Shown: piece after piece, positions 16,219-24,461 of the stretch
Layout of the letters: each line of letters starts with the position of its first letter
Numbering within the stretch: position 1 is the first letter of the stretch
Assembly (NCBI RefSeq): GCF_005930355.1
Contig: NZ_VDBO01000017.1
Coordinates: 1 to 64,000 of the forward strand
Length of the DNA stretch: 64,000 bases
Direction: 5' to 3'
From: Paenibacillus sinopodophylli
GTDB taxonomy: Bacteria > Bacillota > Bacilli > Paenibacillales > Paenibacillaceae
Made by a program: the position numbers and the translations under genes
The notes under the pieces: model-generated
The model's input: the letters and a program-made list of their open reading frames with translations, nothing else
Told to the model about the DNA's origin: nothing
Database searches by the model: none

Positions 16219-16688
16219 TCGCTTGTTTCCTCCTGTATATGGAGCCTGATATGAAAACGGCCCGAAGTTTGTTCACCAACATGAAGCTCATATTTCCACT
16301 CTAGTGTAAAAGGCAGCTCTGTAGGCAATACGGCAGCCTCTTCACTACCACCCTTACCATCCGGTACTTGCATGGAAAGCATTTCCGTGTCCGTTTCAAG
16401 CTCAAACGAAGTCATGCTAGAGTGATAGCGTCCTGTCCGCCGAAGCCCCTGCACGAACAGCTGCTCCGATTCGATAACGCCGCGCCTCACGATGGACAGC
16501 TCGTCTAGCCTGTATTTCAGCAGCGTACGCACCTCTCCGGCATCCGGTTCATTCAAGGCAGCGGGCTCGCTGTAACGGATAAATATTGATTTCTCCTTAC
16601 GGAACCACTCGCCCCTATAAGTGTGAAGGTGCGAGCTTCCATCCTGCACGCTCTCCAATGTCATTCGCACTTTCCTGCTATCGCTCAT
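16215..16688 (-). CDS. ywiB: DUF1934 (YwiB-like) beta-barrel protein
   Basis: This is a 157-residue cytoplasmic protein of the DUF1934 family, predicted to fold as a small calycin-like beta barrel; function is unknown. The alternating beta-strand pattern (KVRMTLESVQDG, SIFIRYSEP, LPFTLEWKYELHVGEQTSGRFHIRLHIQEE) fits the family. AGGAG precedes ATG 16688. It is directly upstream of argS with a 4-nt overlap, the same pairing as ywiB-argS in B. subtilis. No catalytic residues stand out. Confidence 0.85.
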   Translation of the reverse strand: MSDSRKVRMTLESVQDGSSHLHTYRGEWFRKEKSIFIRYSEPAALNEPDAGEVRTLLKYRLDELSIVRRGVIESEQLFVQGLRRTGRYHSSMTSFELETDTEMLSMQVPDGKGGSEEAAVLPTELPFTLEWKYELHVGEQTSGRFHIRLHIQEETSE

Positions 16689-16767
16689 TATCTTACTCCT
16701 GTTATCAGTCTAATCTTATGTAACTACTATATACAGGAAGTTCTTTAATTTCAACGCTAGAGCATCG

Positions 16768-17277
16768 TTAAGTTGTGGCATAGGGCACAATAATGTTCCA
16801 TGCGCTTACGCGATCCTCAAGCGTTCTCATGCGCGGAGTCGGAATCGGGCTTGAAGAAGGAAGTTTGATGAGAGCAATGTCCTTGAAGCTTTCATGACCA
16901 CGGTAAAAGGTATGAAAAGTATCGTAAGCTTTGCTCCCATTAAAAGCGAAGCAACAGAGTGACGGATACTTCGCAACTAGCTCAGGCAGCTTCTGCGGAA
17001 TGATGTTCTTAATATTCACATCAAGGCTGCCTTCCCGCTCACAGGATTCGATCACATCCCATAGTGCCAAGCGGTGCTCCTTCAAAAAGGCAAGCCGATG
17101 CTCATACACAGGGTCCATGTCAGACTCGTTAAACAACCGATAGAGGATCTTCCACATGAAGTTTTGAGGGTGGCCGTAAAACTGCTGATGCTCAAGCGAC
17201 TTCACGCTCGGCGCCGTCCCTAAGATGAGCACGCGTGCGTGCTCATCTATTACTGGCGGAAATGAATAAATGCGCAT
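16768..17277 (-). CDS. Hypoxanthine-DNA (deoxyinosine) glycosylase
   Basis: This is a 169-residue member of the uracil-DNA glycosylase superfamily, family 6 (HDG), which removes hypoxanthine arising from adenine deamination. Visible are the GTAPS loop (VLILGTAPSVKSLEHQQFYG), FYGHPQNFMWK, LWDVIESC, the DVNIKN segment with the family's Asn, and the C-terminal LPSSSPIPT corresponding to the minor-groove loop HPSP motif. AAGGAG precedes ATG 17277. It is a single gene flanked by speB (with terminator) and the ywiB-argS pair. Substrate preference is from the family, not from sequence alone. Confidence 0.85.
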   Translation of the reverse strand: MRIYSFPPVIDEHARVLILGTAPSVKSLEHQQFYGHPQNFMWKILYRLFNESDMDPVYEHRLAFLKEHRLALWDVIESCEREGSLDVNIKNIIPQKLPELVAKYPSLCCFAFNGSKAYDTFHTFYRGHESFKDIALIKLPSSSPIPTPRMRTLEDRVSAWNIIVPYATT

Positions 17278-17375
17278 ACGATTATCTCCTTCGCTGGCTT
17301 CTGATGCAGATCATTATCCTTTAATATTAGCCTAATCCGCATTTCTGCATCCGCCTTACTCGGTCCTTTATTTCG

Positions 17376-17427
17376 AAAAAGGCTTCGCCTCTAGCGGAAT
17401 ATTTCCCGCAAGGGACGAAGCCTTTTT
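17376..17427 (-). terminator. Bidirectional terminator after speB
   Basis: AAAAAGGCTTCG (17376-17387) and CGAAGCCTTTTT (17416-17427) form a 12-bp perfect stem with further inner pairing, with A and T runs on either side. It lies 15 nt past the speB stop. Confidence 0.85.
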
Positions 17428-17441
17428 GGTGTGACCCGTGA

Positions 17442-18311
17442 CTATTTGAGAAATCCGAGCAGCATCTCACGAATGACTTTAGCTGCTACGATCTGTGTTT
17501 GCTCTGTTGGATCATATGCTGGCGCTACCTCTACGAGGTCGAAGCCTACAATGTTCACACCGGAACGAGCGATTGCATGAACCGATTCAATCAGTTCTTT
17601 CGATGTAATGCCGCCCGCTTCTGCTGTACCTGTGCCAGGCGCTGCAGAAGGATCAAGCACATCAATATCGATCGTCAGATAAACAGGACGGCCTTCAAGC
17701 TCCGGAAGCACCTTCTTCAGCGGCTCCAGTACCTCAAACGGGTGGAAGTTAATGTTCTCACGCGCATATTGCCATTCTTCGCGGGAGCCTGAACGAATAC
17801 CGAACTGGTAGATGTTTTGGCCACCCATTAGGCCAGCTGCTTTTCGAAGCGGCGTAGAGTGCGACAATGGCTCACCTTCGTATGATTCACGCAAATCCGC
17901 GTGAGCGTCGAAGTGGATGATCGCCAGATCAGGATATTTCTTGTACACCTCTTGGAAGATCGGCCATGAAACGAGATGCTCGCCGCCAAGTCCAACAGGG
18001 ATTTTACCATCGTCCAGCACGCCCCGTACGAATTCACCAATAATTTCGAGGCTGCGCGCAGCGTTTCCGAAAGGAAGCAACAGGTCGCCAGCGTCGAAAT
18101 ATTCGATATCCTCAAGGCTGCGGTCTAGGTAAGGACTGTACTCTTCAAGTCCGATTGATACTTCGCGGATGCGTGGAGGGCCGAAACGCGACCCTGGACG
18201 GAAGCTGACTGTGAAATCCATCGGCATGCCGTAGATGACCGCTTTGGATGCTTCATAGTTATCCGAGCTCAGAATGAAGACATTGCCGGAATATTTTTGA
18301 TCCAATTTCAT
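17442..18311 (-). CDS. speB: Agmatinase
   Basis: SpeB hydrolyses agmatine to putrescine and urea in the cytoplasm. The protein has 289 residues and belongs to the ureohydrolase superfamily. The binuclear Mn-binding motifs are complete: GGEHLVS, FDAHADLRESYEG and DIDVLDPSAAPGTGT. AAGGAGAGG precedes ATG 18311. It is 37 bp downstream of speE, so the two form a polyamine operon (speE-speB), the reverse product order making spermidine from SpeB's putrescine. Confidence 0.97.
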   Translation of the reverse strand: MKLDQKYSGNVFILSSDNYEASKAVIYGMPMDFTVSFRPGSRFGPPRIREVSIGLEEYSPYLDRSLEDIEYFDAGDLLLPFGNAARSLEIIGEFVRGVLDDGKIPVGLGGEHLVSWPIFQEVYKKYPDLAIIHFDAHADLRESYEGEPLSHSTPLRKAAGLMGGQNIYQFGIRSGSREEWQYARENINFHPFEVLEPLKKVLPELEGRPVYLTIDIDVLDPSAAPGTGTAEAGGITSKELIESVHAIARSGVNIVGFDLVEVAPAYDPTEQTQIVAAKVIREMLLGFLK

Positions 18312-18348
18312 GAGGGCTTGTCCTCTCCTTCTATAACGTAGCCGCTAA

Positions 18349-19176
18349 TTACTTAATGAGATCTTCAACAAACTTAGGCAGCACGAATGCTGCTTTGTGA
18401 AGGCGCGACGTGTAGTATTTCGTATCAATTTCAGGAATCGCTGTCTCGTCAACAGCTGTCGGATCGTATTTCTTGCTGCCCATTGTGAACGTCCATAGGC
18501 CGCTTGGGTATGTTGGAATGTTGGCGCCATATACACGAACGATCGGGAATACTTCCTTCACGTCTTTGTTCACGCTTTGGATCAGATCAGCCTTGAACCA
18601 AGGGTTATCCGTCTGTGCAACGAAAATACCGTCTTCCTTCAGGGACTCGTAAATACCTTGGTAGAAGCCTTTCGTAAACAGGTTGGCAGCAGGACCTACC
18701 GGCTCTGTGGAGTCAACCATGATGACGTCATACGTATTTTTATGGTCATGAATATGCATAAATCCGTCGTTCACAAGCACTTCAACACGCGGGTTGTCGA
18801 GCTCGCCAGCGATGGATGGCAAGTATTTTTTGGAGTACTCGATTACTTTACCGTCGATGTCGACTAGAACAGCCTTCTTCACCTTCGGATGCTTCATTAC
18901 TTCACGAATGACGCCGCCGTCGCCGCCGCCTACTACAAGCACGTTCTCAGGGTTCGGATGCGTGAAAAGAACAGGATGCGCAACCATCTCGTGGTATACG
19001 AACTCATCCTTAACTGTAGTCATAACCATGCCGTCAAGCACGAGCATTGTTCCAAACTCTTCTGTTTCGATCATATCAAGCTGTTGAAAATCCGTTTGTT
19101 CATTTACATAAGTTTTCGTAATCTTCGCCGTAATGCCGAAGCTTTCCGTTTGTTTTTCCGTATACCACAATTCCAT
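18349..19176 (-). CDS. speE: Spermidine synthase
   Basis: SpeE transfers an aminopropyl group from decarboxylated SAM to putrescine. The protein has 275 residues. The Rossmann-like core shows the dcSAM-binding GGGDGGVIREV, DIDGKVIEYSKKYLP, NDGFMHI, and the catalytic/gate region MVDSTEPVGPA. An N-terminal beta domain of about 60 residues begins MELWYTEKQTESFGI. It is first gene of the speE-speB operon. Upstream lies a broken ABC transporter gene; in B. subtilis pbpG is found there instead. Confidence 0.97.
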   Translation of the reverse strand: MELWYTEKQTESFGITAKITKTYVNEQTDFQQLDMIETEEFGTMLVLDGMVMTTVKDEFVYHEMVAHPVLFTHPNPENVLVVGGGDGGVIREVMKHPKVKKAVLVDIDGKVIEYSKKYLPSIAGELDNPRVEVLVNDGFMHIHDHKNTYDVIMVDSTEPVGPAANLFTKGFYQGIYESLKEDGIFVAQTDNPWFKADLIQSVNKDVKEVFPIVRVYGANIPTYPSGLWTFTMGSKKYDPTAVDETAIPEIDTKYYTSRLHKAAFVLPKFVEDLIK

Positions 19177-19266
19177 GTCGTAAAATCCCTTCTTTCCTTC
19201 AATCGTTCAAACTGTATTATATGCAAATTTCCCAATCACTACAAGTACTCTATGACATACGTTTTA

Positions 19267-19690
19267 TTAAGGTTTTTCAAACCTCTCATTCTTTGCAGCC
19301 TCTATAATCGAATGTTCAACCATACCGTTTTGTGCAAAGATATGAGTGCATAGATATATCGTTAATAAAATCATATTGACCAAGGGATCTCTTACAAAAA
19401 GACATGATAAGCTTAAGCGCTGTTTTTGACCACCTGACAAATGACTTCCTCCGTTCACCAATCTCTGTCTCATATCCATATTCAAGCTGCCCAATTTCGG
19501 TATGGATACAAGCTTTCTCAGCAGCTTCTTTAATCTTTTCTTCCGTCGTCTCTTGATTGAACAAACGAATATTATCGACTACTTTATATAGAAGCAACCT
19601 GAAGGTTATATAGTATAAACGAATATAAAAAATGCTACATACAAATAGAACCAAATCGAATGGAATCCAACCTGGCTCTATTTCATTCAT
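19267..19690 (-). pseudogene. ABC transporter ATPase remnant, frameshifted
   Basis: Two overlapping minus-strand frames together give a decayed ABC exporter nucleotide-binding domain. The first (19690-19316) has VVDNIRLFNQET...IKEAAEKACIHTEI...YGYETEIGER, which is the Q-loop-to-helical-domain region. The second (19494-19267) resumes with SHLSGGQKQRLSLSCLFVRDPLV, the ABC signature. A small indel lies between them near 19460. The Walker A part is missing upstream, the Walker B LLLDEAT that should follow RDP is absent, and the tail FAQNGMVEHSIIE resembles the ...G.IVE.G.H.E. region. It is therefore a truncated, non-functional gene. It marks the edge of the carbohydrate island. Confidence 0.75.
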
Positions 19691-19715
19691 AGCTATACTT
19701 TATGCTGCCAAAAGA

Positions 19716-19752
19716 CAAAGAACGTTCCCCCTGTTTACTAGAGGACCGTTCC
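19716..19752 (-). terminator. Terminator after the SurA-like lipoprotein gene
   Basis: On the minus strand GGAACG-TCC pairs imperfectly with GGGGAACGTTC, followed by TTTGTCTTTT. It lies 45 nt past the stop of the gene at 19797 and probably ends the carbohydrate operon. Confidence 0.45.
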
Positions 19753-19796
19753 TTATAGCTTTATTTGCGCTGCACAATTGTTATGTCTACCGCAGC

Positions 19797-20660
19797 TTAT
19801 GGCAACCCTGTAAGCAGCAAACGCGAATAAACTGGCGGATTGATTTGAATGTTGGCTGCTTTCAACTGCTCTGCCAGCCAAGATTCATAAGCATCGTGAG
19901 CGAGCGATTGACCCGATACCGATCCAACAACATCGCCAGCCCCCCCCAGATGTTCCTTTAACCTGATCACCATGTTCGCAATCGTATAGGCATAGTAGAC
20001 TTTCTCGCTGTACTGCTTAGGACCATAAATGGTTTGACCCTTAGCCACGCGACTCTTACGCTCGCTGTTCTCCGATTCCAGATTGGCTAGAAACGCCTGA
20101 TAGCTGATATCCATGGCGATGCCGGCATTTCTCGCAGCGATCTGCAGCACCTTGATTTCGGTGAACCGCTCCAGCGTGAGCTTCTGCAAGGCCTCCATGG
20201 GCGTTTGTCCTTTCTGAGCCTGATACCAGAATGAGTCCGAGTTGACATCTCCTGAAGACGGTGCCCATTCGGCTGCAATTACGCTGCGCAGCTCCAGCAT
20301 ACGGGGCATCCATTCCCCAATGGTAATCGGCTCGCTATTGATCCATGCAACAACAGAAGCAGATACTTCAGACGGCTTCTCTGCATTGGACACGGGCAGA
20401 GGTGAGAATATCGATGCGTTGTCCCCATCCGCATCTGCTCCCGCATGCATCGCTGCTGGTGCAGCAGAACAAGCGGTGAACAGAAGCGACAAGATTAATA
20501 ACAGAGGCATGCACAAAAACAATGCCCAACTTCCAGAATCGCTGCGTGGCTTCACCAAGTCAACTCCTGACGCACCAGCAGCCGAAAGATTGCCAACTGC
20601 TGCACCCTTCCTCGAACTAGACTTGTGAAGAACTCGGCATCGACTTTTCATCAACCACAT
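19797..20660 (-). CDS. SurA-N-like lipoprotein (possible foldase)
   Basis: This is a 287-residue exported protein. An unusually long basic N terminus (~44 residues) precedes the membrane segment and a lipobox LFTAC (Cys64). The mature part starts with VVAWINSEPITIGEWMPRMLELR, the pattern of SurA/PrsA N-terminal chaperone domains, and is helical throughout, with an NIQINPPVYSRLL end similar to the last strand after such domains. No PPIase (parvulin) domain is present, so isomerase activity is unlikely. ATG 20660 has GGAGG 10 nt upstream. It follows the secreted beta-helix gene by 43 bp, suggesting it helps fold or hold that product; this is inference from position. Confidence 0.6.
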   Translation of the reverse strand: MWLMKSRCRVLHKSSSRKGAAVGNLSAAGASGVDLVKPRSDSGSWALFLCMPLLLILSLLFTACSAAPAAMHAGADADGDNASIFSPLPVSNAEKPSEVSASVVAWINSEPITIGEWMPRMLELRSVIAAEWAPSSGDVNSDSFWYQAQKGQTPMEALQKLTLERFTEIKVLQIAARNAGIAMDISYQAFLANLESENSERKSRVAKGQTIYGPKQYSEKVYYAYTIANMVIRLKEHLGGAGDVVGSVSGQSLAHDAYESWLAEQLKAANIQINPPVYSRLLLTGLP

Positions 20661-20703
20661 TTCCCCTATCCCTCCACTTTATGCAGATTGGCTCGAGACT
20701 TAA

Positions 20704-22797
20704 CTATTGAAACACTCGTACATTATCGTACGAGGCGAGGGTCGAATGACTCCGCAGTCCAATTTTGCCTGTCTGCAGCTCCGCCGGATTACCGGCCCAA
20801 GTAAGTGCCCACGTACCATTCACATAGCCTGTTATATTTCCGCCGCTTATCGAAGCTTTAAGCCGAATGAACTGCCCTGCGCTAATGGGCGAGGATGCGC
20901 TTGTCAGCAACTGAAGCGTTCCCGCTTTCTTCTTATAAAGATCAACGGTATTACTCGTATCGTTCAGACGCAGCATATAGAAGTTATTCGCATCTTGATA
21001 ACGGAACAAAATGCCGGCGTTCCCACCATTAGAAATGATCTTAATATCTGCTTCTACACTGTAATCAGTCCAAGCTATATCGCCTGCGTAAGCAATAAAT
21101 TCTCCCGATATTGCGCTCTGTACATAGGAGAGCGTCCCGTCGCTCTGCACGGCCCAGCTGCCGCCGCTTGTCGTCCAGCCGTTAGCATTCCCATCCTCGA
21201 AGGTATCTGAGAACAACGTTACAGGAACTGGAACTGATCCTGTGTATTCATGCACACCAATGTCAGGGATGCCATTGTACAACGGATTGCCGAAGAAATC
21301 CCTTCCACCATTGCCTGTGATGGATTTACCTTTATTAATGGCGGGAGACGCTGGGTTCAGCTTATAAGCATCGGCGGTTGCGAAGCTCGATGCACCCCCT
21401 CCATTCACAAAGAGAGGGTTACCTACCACTTTGTTAGGATCATTGGCGGTGCCTGTATTGGCTCCATAGAACAAATTACTGTCATATTGAACATTCGGAC
21501 CGACTTCATAATTACCGCTGCCCATATTATAGAAGATATTATTGCTGTAATAAGCCATACCTGTATTACTGCCCTCAGTTAAAAGATTGTACGTACCGTT
21601 AGTTCGATAGATGACGTTGTTGTATACGTACAGGTTGCCCCCGTTATTGACCAAATCGAAGGTTCCGAACGCATCGCCATCGTTCTGGCTGATGTTATAG
21701 CGGAAGATGTTGCCGTCTGTATTGTTCATGACAAGCAGCGCTCCGCCTTCATTGTGATGACTGAAATTATATTGATAGATGCTGTTGTACACATCGATAT
21801 CGAAGTCCCACGCCTGGCCATCACCGTTAATGACTTTTGTATTGAAAGCTTCATTGTTCTGGAACACAGCTCCCGTCGTCGCATATGCCCATTGCGCGGC
21901 CACGACGTAGATCGGGTCCAAATAGCTGACGATGGACGTATTGACGTCGCTGCTAACACCGATCTCATTGGTCGTGTTGTATTCAATCAGCGGAGAAATG
22001 GACGAACGTACGAGAATACCATCCCGGTGAATGCGTTCAACATAATTGTCGCGAATGACTACATTCGTAAAGGCATTGAACTTGTGCGTCCAAGAAGCGT
22101 TAAAGAAAGCATCTGTCATGACCTGAATGCCTGTATCCGCCACGTTAATCACGGTGTTGTTCTCGATCAGCACATCATCCCAGGTGCTCTCCGGCATCCA
22201 ATTGCTTCCCCGCGCATAGAAGTTAATGCCTCCAGTTCTACGATTCGTACCAAAAACATCATGAATATCGTTGTTTCGAATATAAATATGCTGGAATGCT
22301 CCGGCTCCTGTACCTTCTCCGAGCACCAGTATGCCGCTTCGTTTGCGGTCGGTCGCATGCTGTCCACTCGTAATTTCTAGGTTGTTAATCTCCCAGTAGG
22401 AGACGTTTTTAAGCCTGACACCGAATCCGTCTCCCTCCACCTCGGTGTCCCCAAAGTTAATGAGCGGCTTAGAACCCGAACCGTAGCTATCGACCACAAT
22501 AGGACTACCGCTCGTCCCTGAGCCTTGTAGATCCAAATACTGGTTGTTCCAAATCGAACCCGATTTGAGCAAAATTCTGTCTCCTGGACTAAAAATGGTA
22601 CTATTCACCTTTGGTAGTGTTCGCCAAGCATTCGTGCTGCTCGTTCCTGTATTAGCGTCGTTCCCTGCGGTAGCATCCACATAATAAGTTGTGCCTGCGG
22701 CTTCCACCGTTTTCGTGCGAATAGGACTACCTGGTGTGACAACTGAAAGAGAAATAACGATAATCAGCAACGAAATTTTGAATAAGAGCGCTTTCAT
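20704..22797 (-). CDS. Secreted right-handed beta-helix protein with C-terminal lectin-like domain
   Basis: This is a 697-residue secreted protein. A signal peptide (KALLFKISLLIIVISL, likely cleaved after VEA) is followed by a large right-handed parallel beta-helix (about residues 40-500) with repeated N-rich turns (IYIRNNDIHDV, VLIENNTVIN, VVIRDNYVERI) typical of pectate lyase-like polysaccharide-active folds. The start YYVDATAGNDANTGTS is the usual opening of such helices. The last ~170 residues (FSDTFEDGNANGW... SYDNVRVFQ) form a concanavalin-like jelly roll of the DUF1080/LamG kind. AGGAGG lies 7 nt before ATG 22797. I cannot identify catalytic residues; polysaccharide lyase or hydrolase action on a plant or microbial glycan is likely from context with the ABC importer and YesMN. 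Confidence 0.78.
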   Translation of the reverse strand: MKALLFKISLLIIVISLSVVTPGSPIRTKTVEAAGTTYYVDATAGNDANTGTSSTNAWRTLPKVNSTIFSPGDRILLKSGSIWNNQYLDLQGSGTSGSPIVVDSYGSGSKPLINFGDTEVEGDGFGVRLKNVSYWEINNLEITSGQHATDRKRSGILVLGEGTGAGAFQHIYIRNNDIHDVFGTNRRTGGINFYARGSNWMPESTWDDVLIENNTVINVADTGIQVMTDAFFNASWTHKFNAFTNVVIRDNYVERIHRDGILVRSSISPLIEYNTTNEIGVSSDVNTSIVSYLDPIYVVAAQWAYATTGAVFQNNEAFNTKVINGDGQAWDFDIDVYNSIYQYNFSHHNEGGALLVMNNTDGNIFRYNISQNDGDAFGTFDLVNNGGNLYVYNNVIYRTNGTYNLLTEGSNTGMAYYSNNIFYNMGSGNYEVGPNVQYDSNLFYGANTGTANDPNKVVGNPLFVNGGGASSFATADAYKLNPASPAINKGKSITGNGGRDFFGNPLYNGIPDIGVHEYTGSVPVPVTLFSDTFEDGNANGWTTSGGSWAVQSDGTLSYVQSAISGEFIAYAGDIAWTDYSVEADIKIISNGGNAGILFRYQDANNFYMLRLNDTSNTVDLYKKKAGTLQLLTSASSPISAGQFIRLKASISGGNITGYVNGTWALTWAGNPAELQTGKIGLRSHSTLASYDNVRVFQ

Positions 22798-22889
22798 AAA
22801 TATGCCTCCTAAAGTCAGATGGATGGTACCCTCCAATTAGTTCATTAAAAGCAAAAGCGCAGGATGCCTGAGCGGCACCCTTGCTCTTC

Positions 22890-24461
22890 TTATTGTCCTT
22901 TGTATTCACTAGGACTTTTGCCGCTGTACTTCTTGAATACCTTGGAGAAGTATGCACGATCCGAAAAGCCGATCGTATACGCTACATTCTCAACCGTTTC
23001 ATGCTCTTTCTTCAGCATAGCGATTGCGAGATTAATCTTATATTGGTTAACGTAGTCCGTGAAATTAACACCTGCCAGCCGTTTGAAAAACCGCGAGAAG
23101 TAGCTTGCATTAAGATGCAAATGTGCCGCCATATCGAAAGAAGTAACCATTCGGTCGGCATGCTCCTCTAAATATAAATCAATGGCTTGTAGTCGAATAT
23201 CCTTTTCGCTCCCTGCTTGAAACCCGTTGAACTGCTGTCCGAGCAGATTGCGCAGTTCCCGCTTCGCCAACCGTGCCGCCTCGTCTGATGTAAAGGCATG
23301 ACCTATAAGCGCGTAGAAGCCATCCTCCACTTCGGTATTCGTCTCGTAAGCGGACTGACGCACCAAATCGGCCAATCGTTCCTTCACCGCACGCGGGTTC
23401 AACTGCTCCGTTGCCGCCTGCTGGGTCAAACCGTTAACCGCTAGATCAAATAAGGACATATTGCCTTCGGAGAAGCCCAGTGATAACAGCGATCGCTCCT
23501 TGTCACCTCTTCCTTCGGAGGGCTGTCGGAAGCAGATTGGCGTCTCCGGTACCAGGGCAAATGCTCCAGAAACGTAGAATCCACTGTCACAGCGGCTCAT
23601 CAAGGAGTGATATGAAGCACCAATCTGATGAAAGGGATACGCATTCCCGCTGTACACGCCGCTCAGCTCTACCTTCAAATACTGATGGGCTTTCTCTCCA
23701 ACCCTCGTCAGATAAGTTTGAAGTGAATCGTCCAGGCCGACTGCCTTATCGACGTTCGAGATAATATAAATATCCGATTGCCCGCTAGGTAACGCCGTCA
23801 TTCCCGTGCCCGCCGATAGCTCGGAAGCAATATTGGCAACGGCGAAATGAATAAGCGGCAGATCCTGTTGCCGATAGCGATCCAGAGCACTTGCTGCGTC
23901 GATATGCAGCACAGCATGCTGGAAATATGGAAGCTTCCATGAGATGCCCAGCCGTTCTCCGAATAACAGCAGCTCCTTCTCGCTGCTGCCGGCCAGCAAT
24001 TGCTTGAGAAAGCTTTGCTTCAACGCTTCCTTGTGCCGCATCATATCCTGCTGCAGCGTATAGCGATCCAACAGCTCGCGGCGACTACTGATGCGACGTA
24101 TCGCTTTGTCCAGACTGGTCGCAAGCTGCCTCGCCGACAGCTCATCCTTGATGATATAATCGTCCGCATCCAGTTGAAAGGCCCGCTTGGAATATTGAAA
24201 ATCCTCATAACAAGTTAGAAATAACAATCTCACCTCAGGATTAATAACCCGAAATGCTTCGGCCAGCTCAAGCCCATCCATGCCTGGCATGCCAATATCG
24301 GTCACGACGATATCAGGCTCGGTGAGTTTGAATAGCTCCAGCGCTTGCTCGCTCGCAGAAGCTGAGGCAACAAGCACCAGACCCAAATTCGATTCGTCCA
24401 GCAGCCGGCCGACGTACTCCAGCATCGGGACATCATCGTCAATAAGCATGATCTTCATCAT
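22890..24461 (-). CDS. YesN-type response regulator, AraC output domain
   Basis: This is a 523-residue transcription activator. The N-terminal receiver has IDDDVPMLEYV and phospho-acceptor Asp in PDIVVTDIGMPGMDG (about residue 55). A long middle region of about 270 residues is typical for Paenibacillus YesN proteins. The C-terminal AraC/XylS double helix-turn-helix spans AIDLYLEEHADRMVTSFDMAAHLHLNASYFSRFFKRLAG and VAYTIGFSDRAYFSKVFKKYSGKSPSEYK. AAAGGAGG precedes ATG 24461. It overlaps the upstream kinase gene by 23 nt, so the pair is translationally coupled. It probably activates this carbohydrate island in response to the YesM sensor. Confidence 0.93.
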   Translation of the reverse strand: MMKIMLIDDDVPMLEYVGRLLDESNLGLVLVASASASEQALELFKLTEPDIVVTDIGMPGMDGLELAEAFRVINPEVRLLFLTCYEDFQYSKRAFQLDADDYIIKDELSARQLATSLDKAIRRISSRRELLDRYTLQQDMMRHKEALKQSFLKQLLAGSSEKELLLFGERLGISWKLPYFQHAVLHIDAASALDRYRQQDLPLIHFAVANIASELSAGTGMTALPSGQSDIYIISNVDKAVGLDDSLQTYLTRVGEKAHQYLKVELSGVYSGNAYPFHQIGASYHSLMSRCDSGFYVSGAFALVPETPICFRQPSEGRGDKERSLLSLGFSEGNMSLFDLAVNGLTQQAATEQLNPRAVKERLADLVRQSAYETNTEVEDGFYALIGHAFTSDEAARLAKRELRNLLGQQFNGFQAGSEKDIRLQAIDLYLEEHADRMVTSFDMAAHLHLNASYFSRFFKRLAGVNFTDYVNQYKINLAIAMLKKEHETVENVAYTIGFSDRAYFSKVFKKYSGKSPSEYKGQ

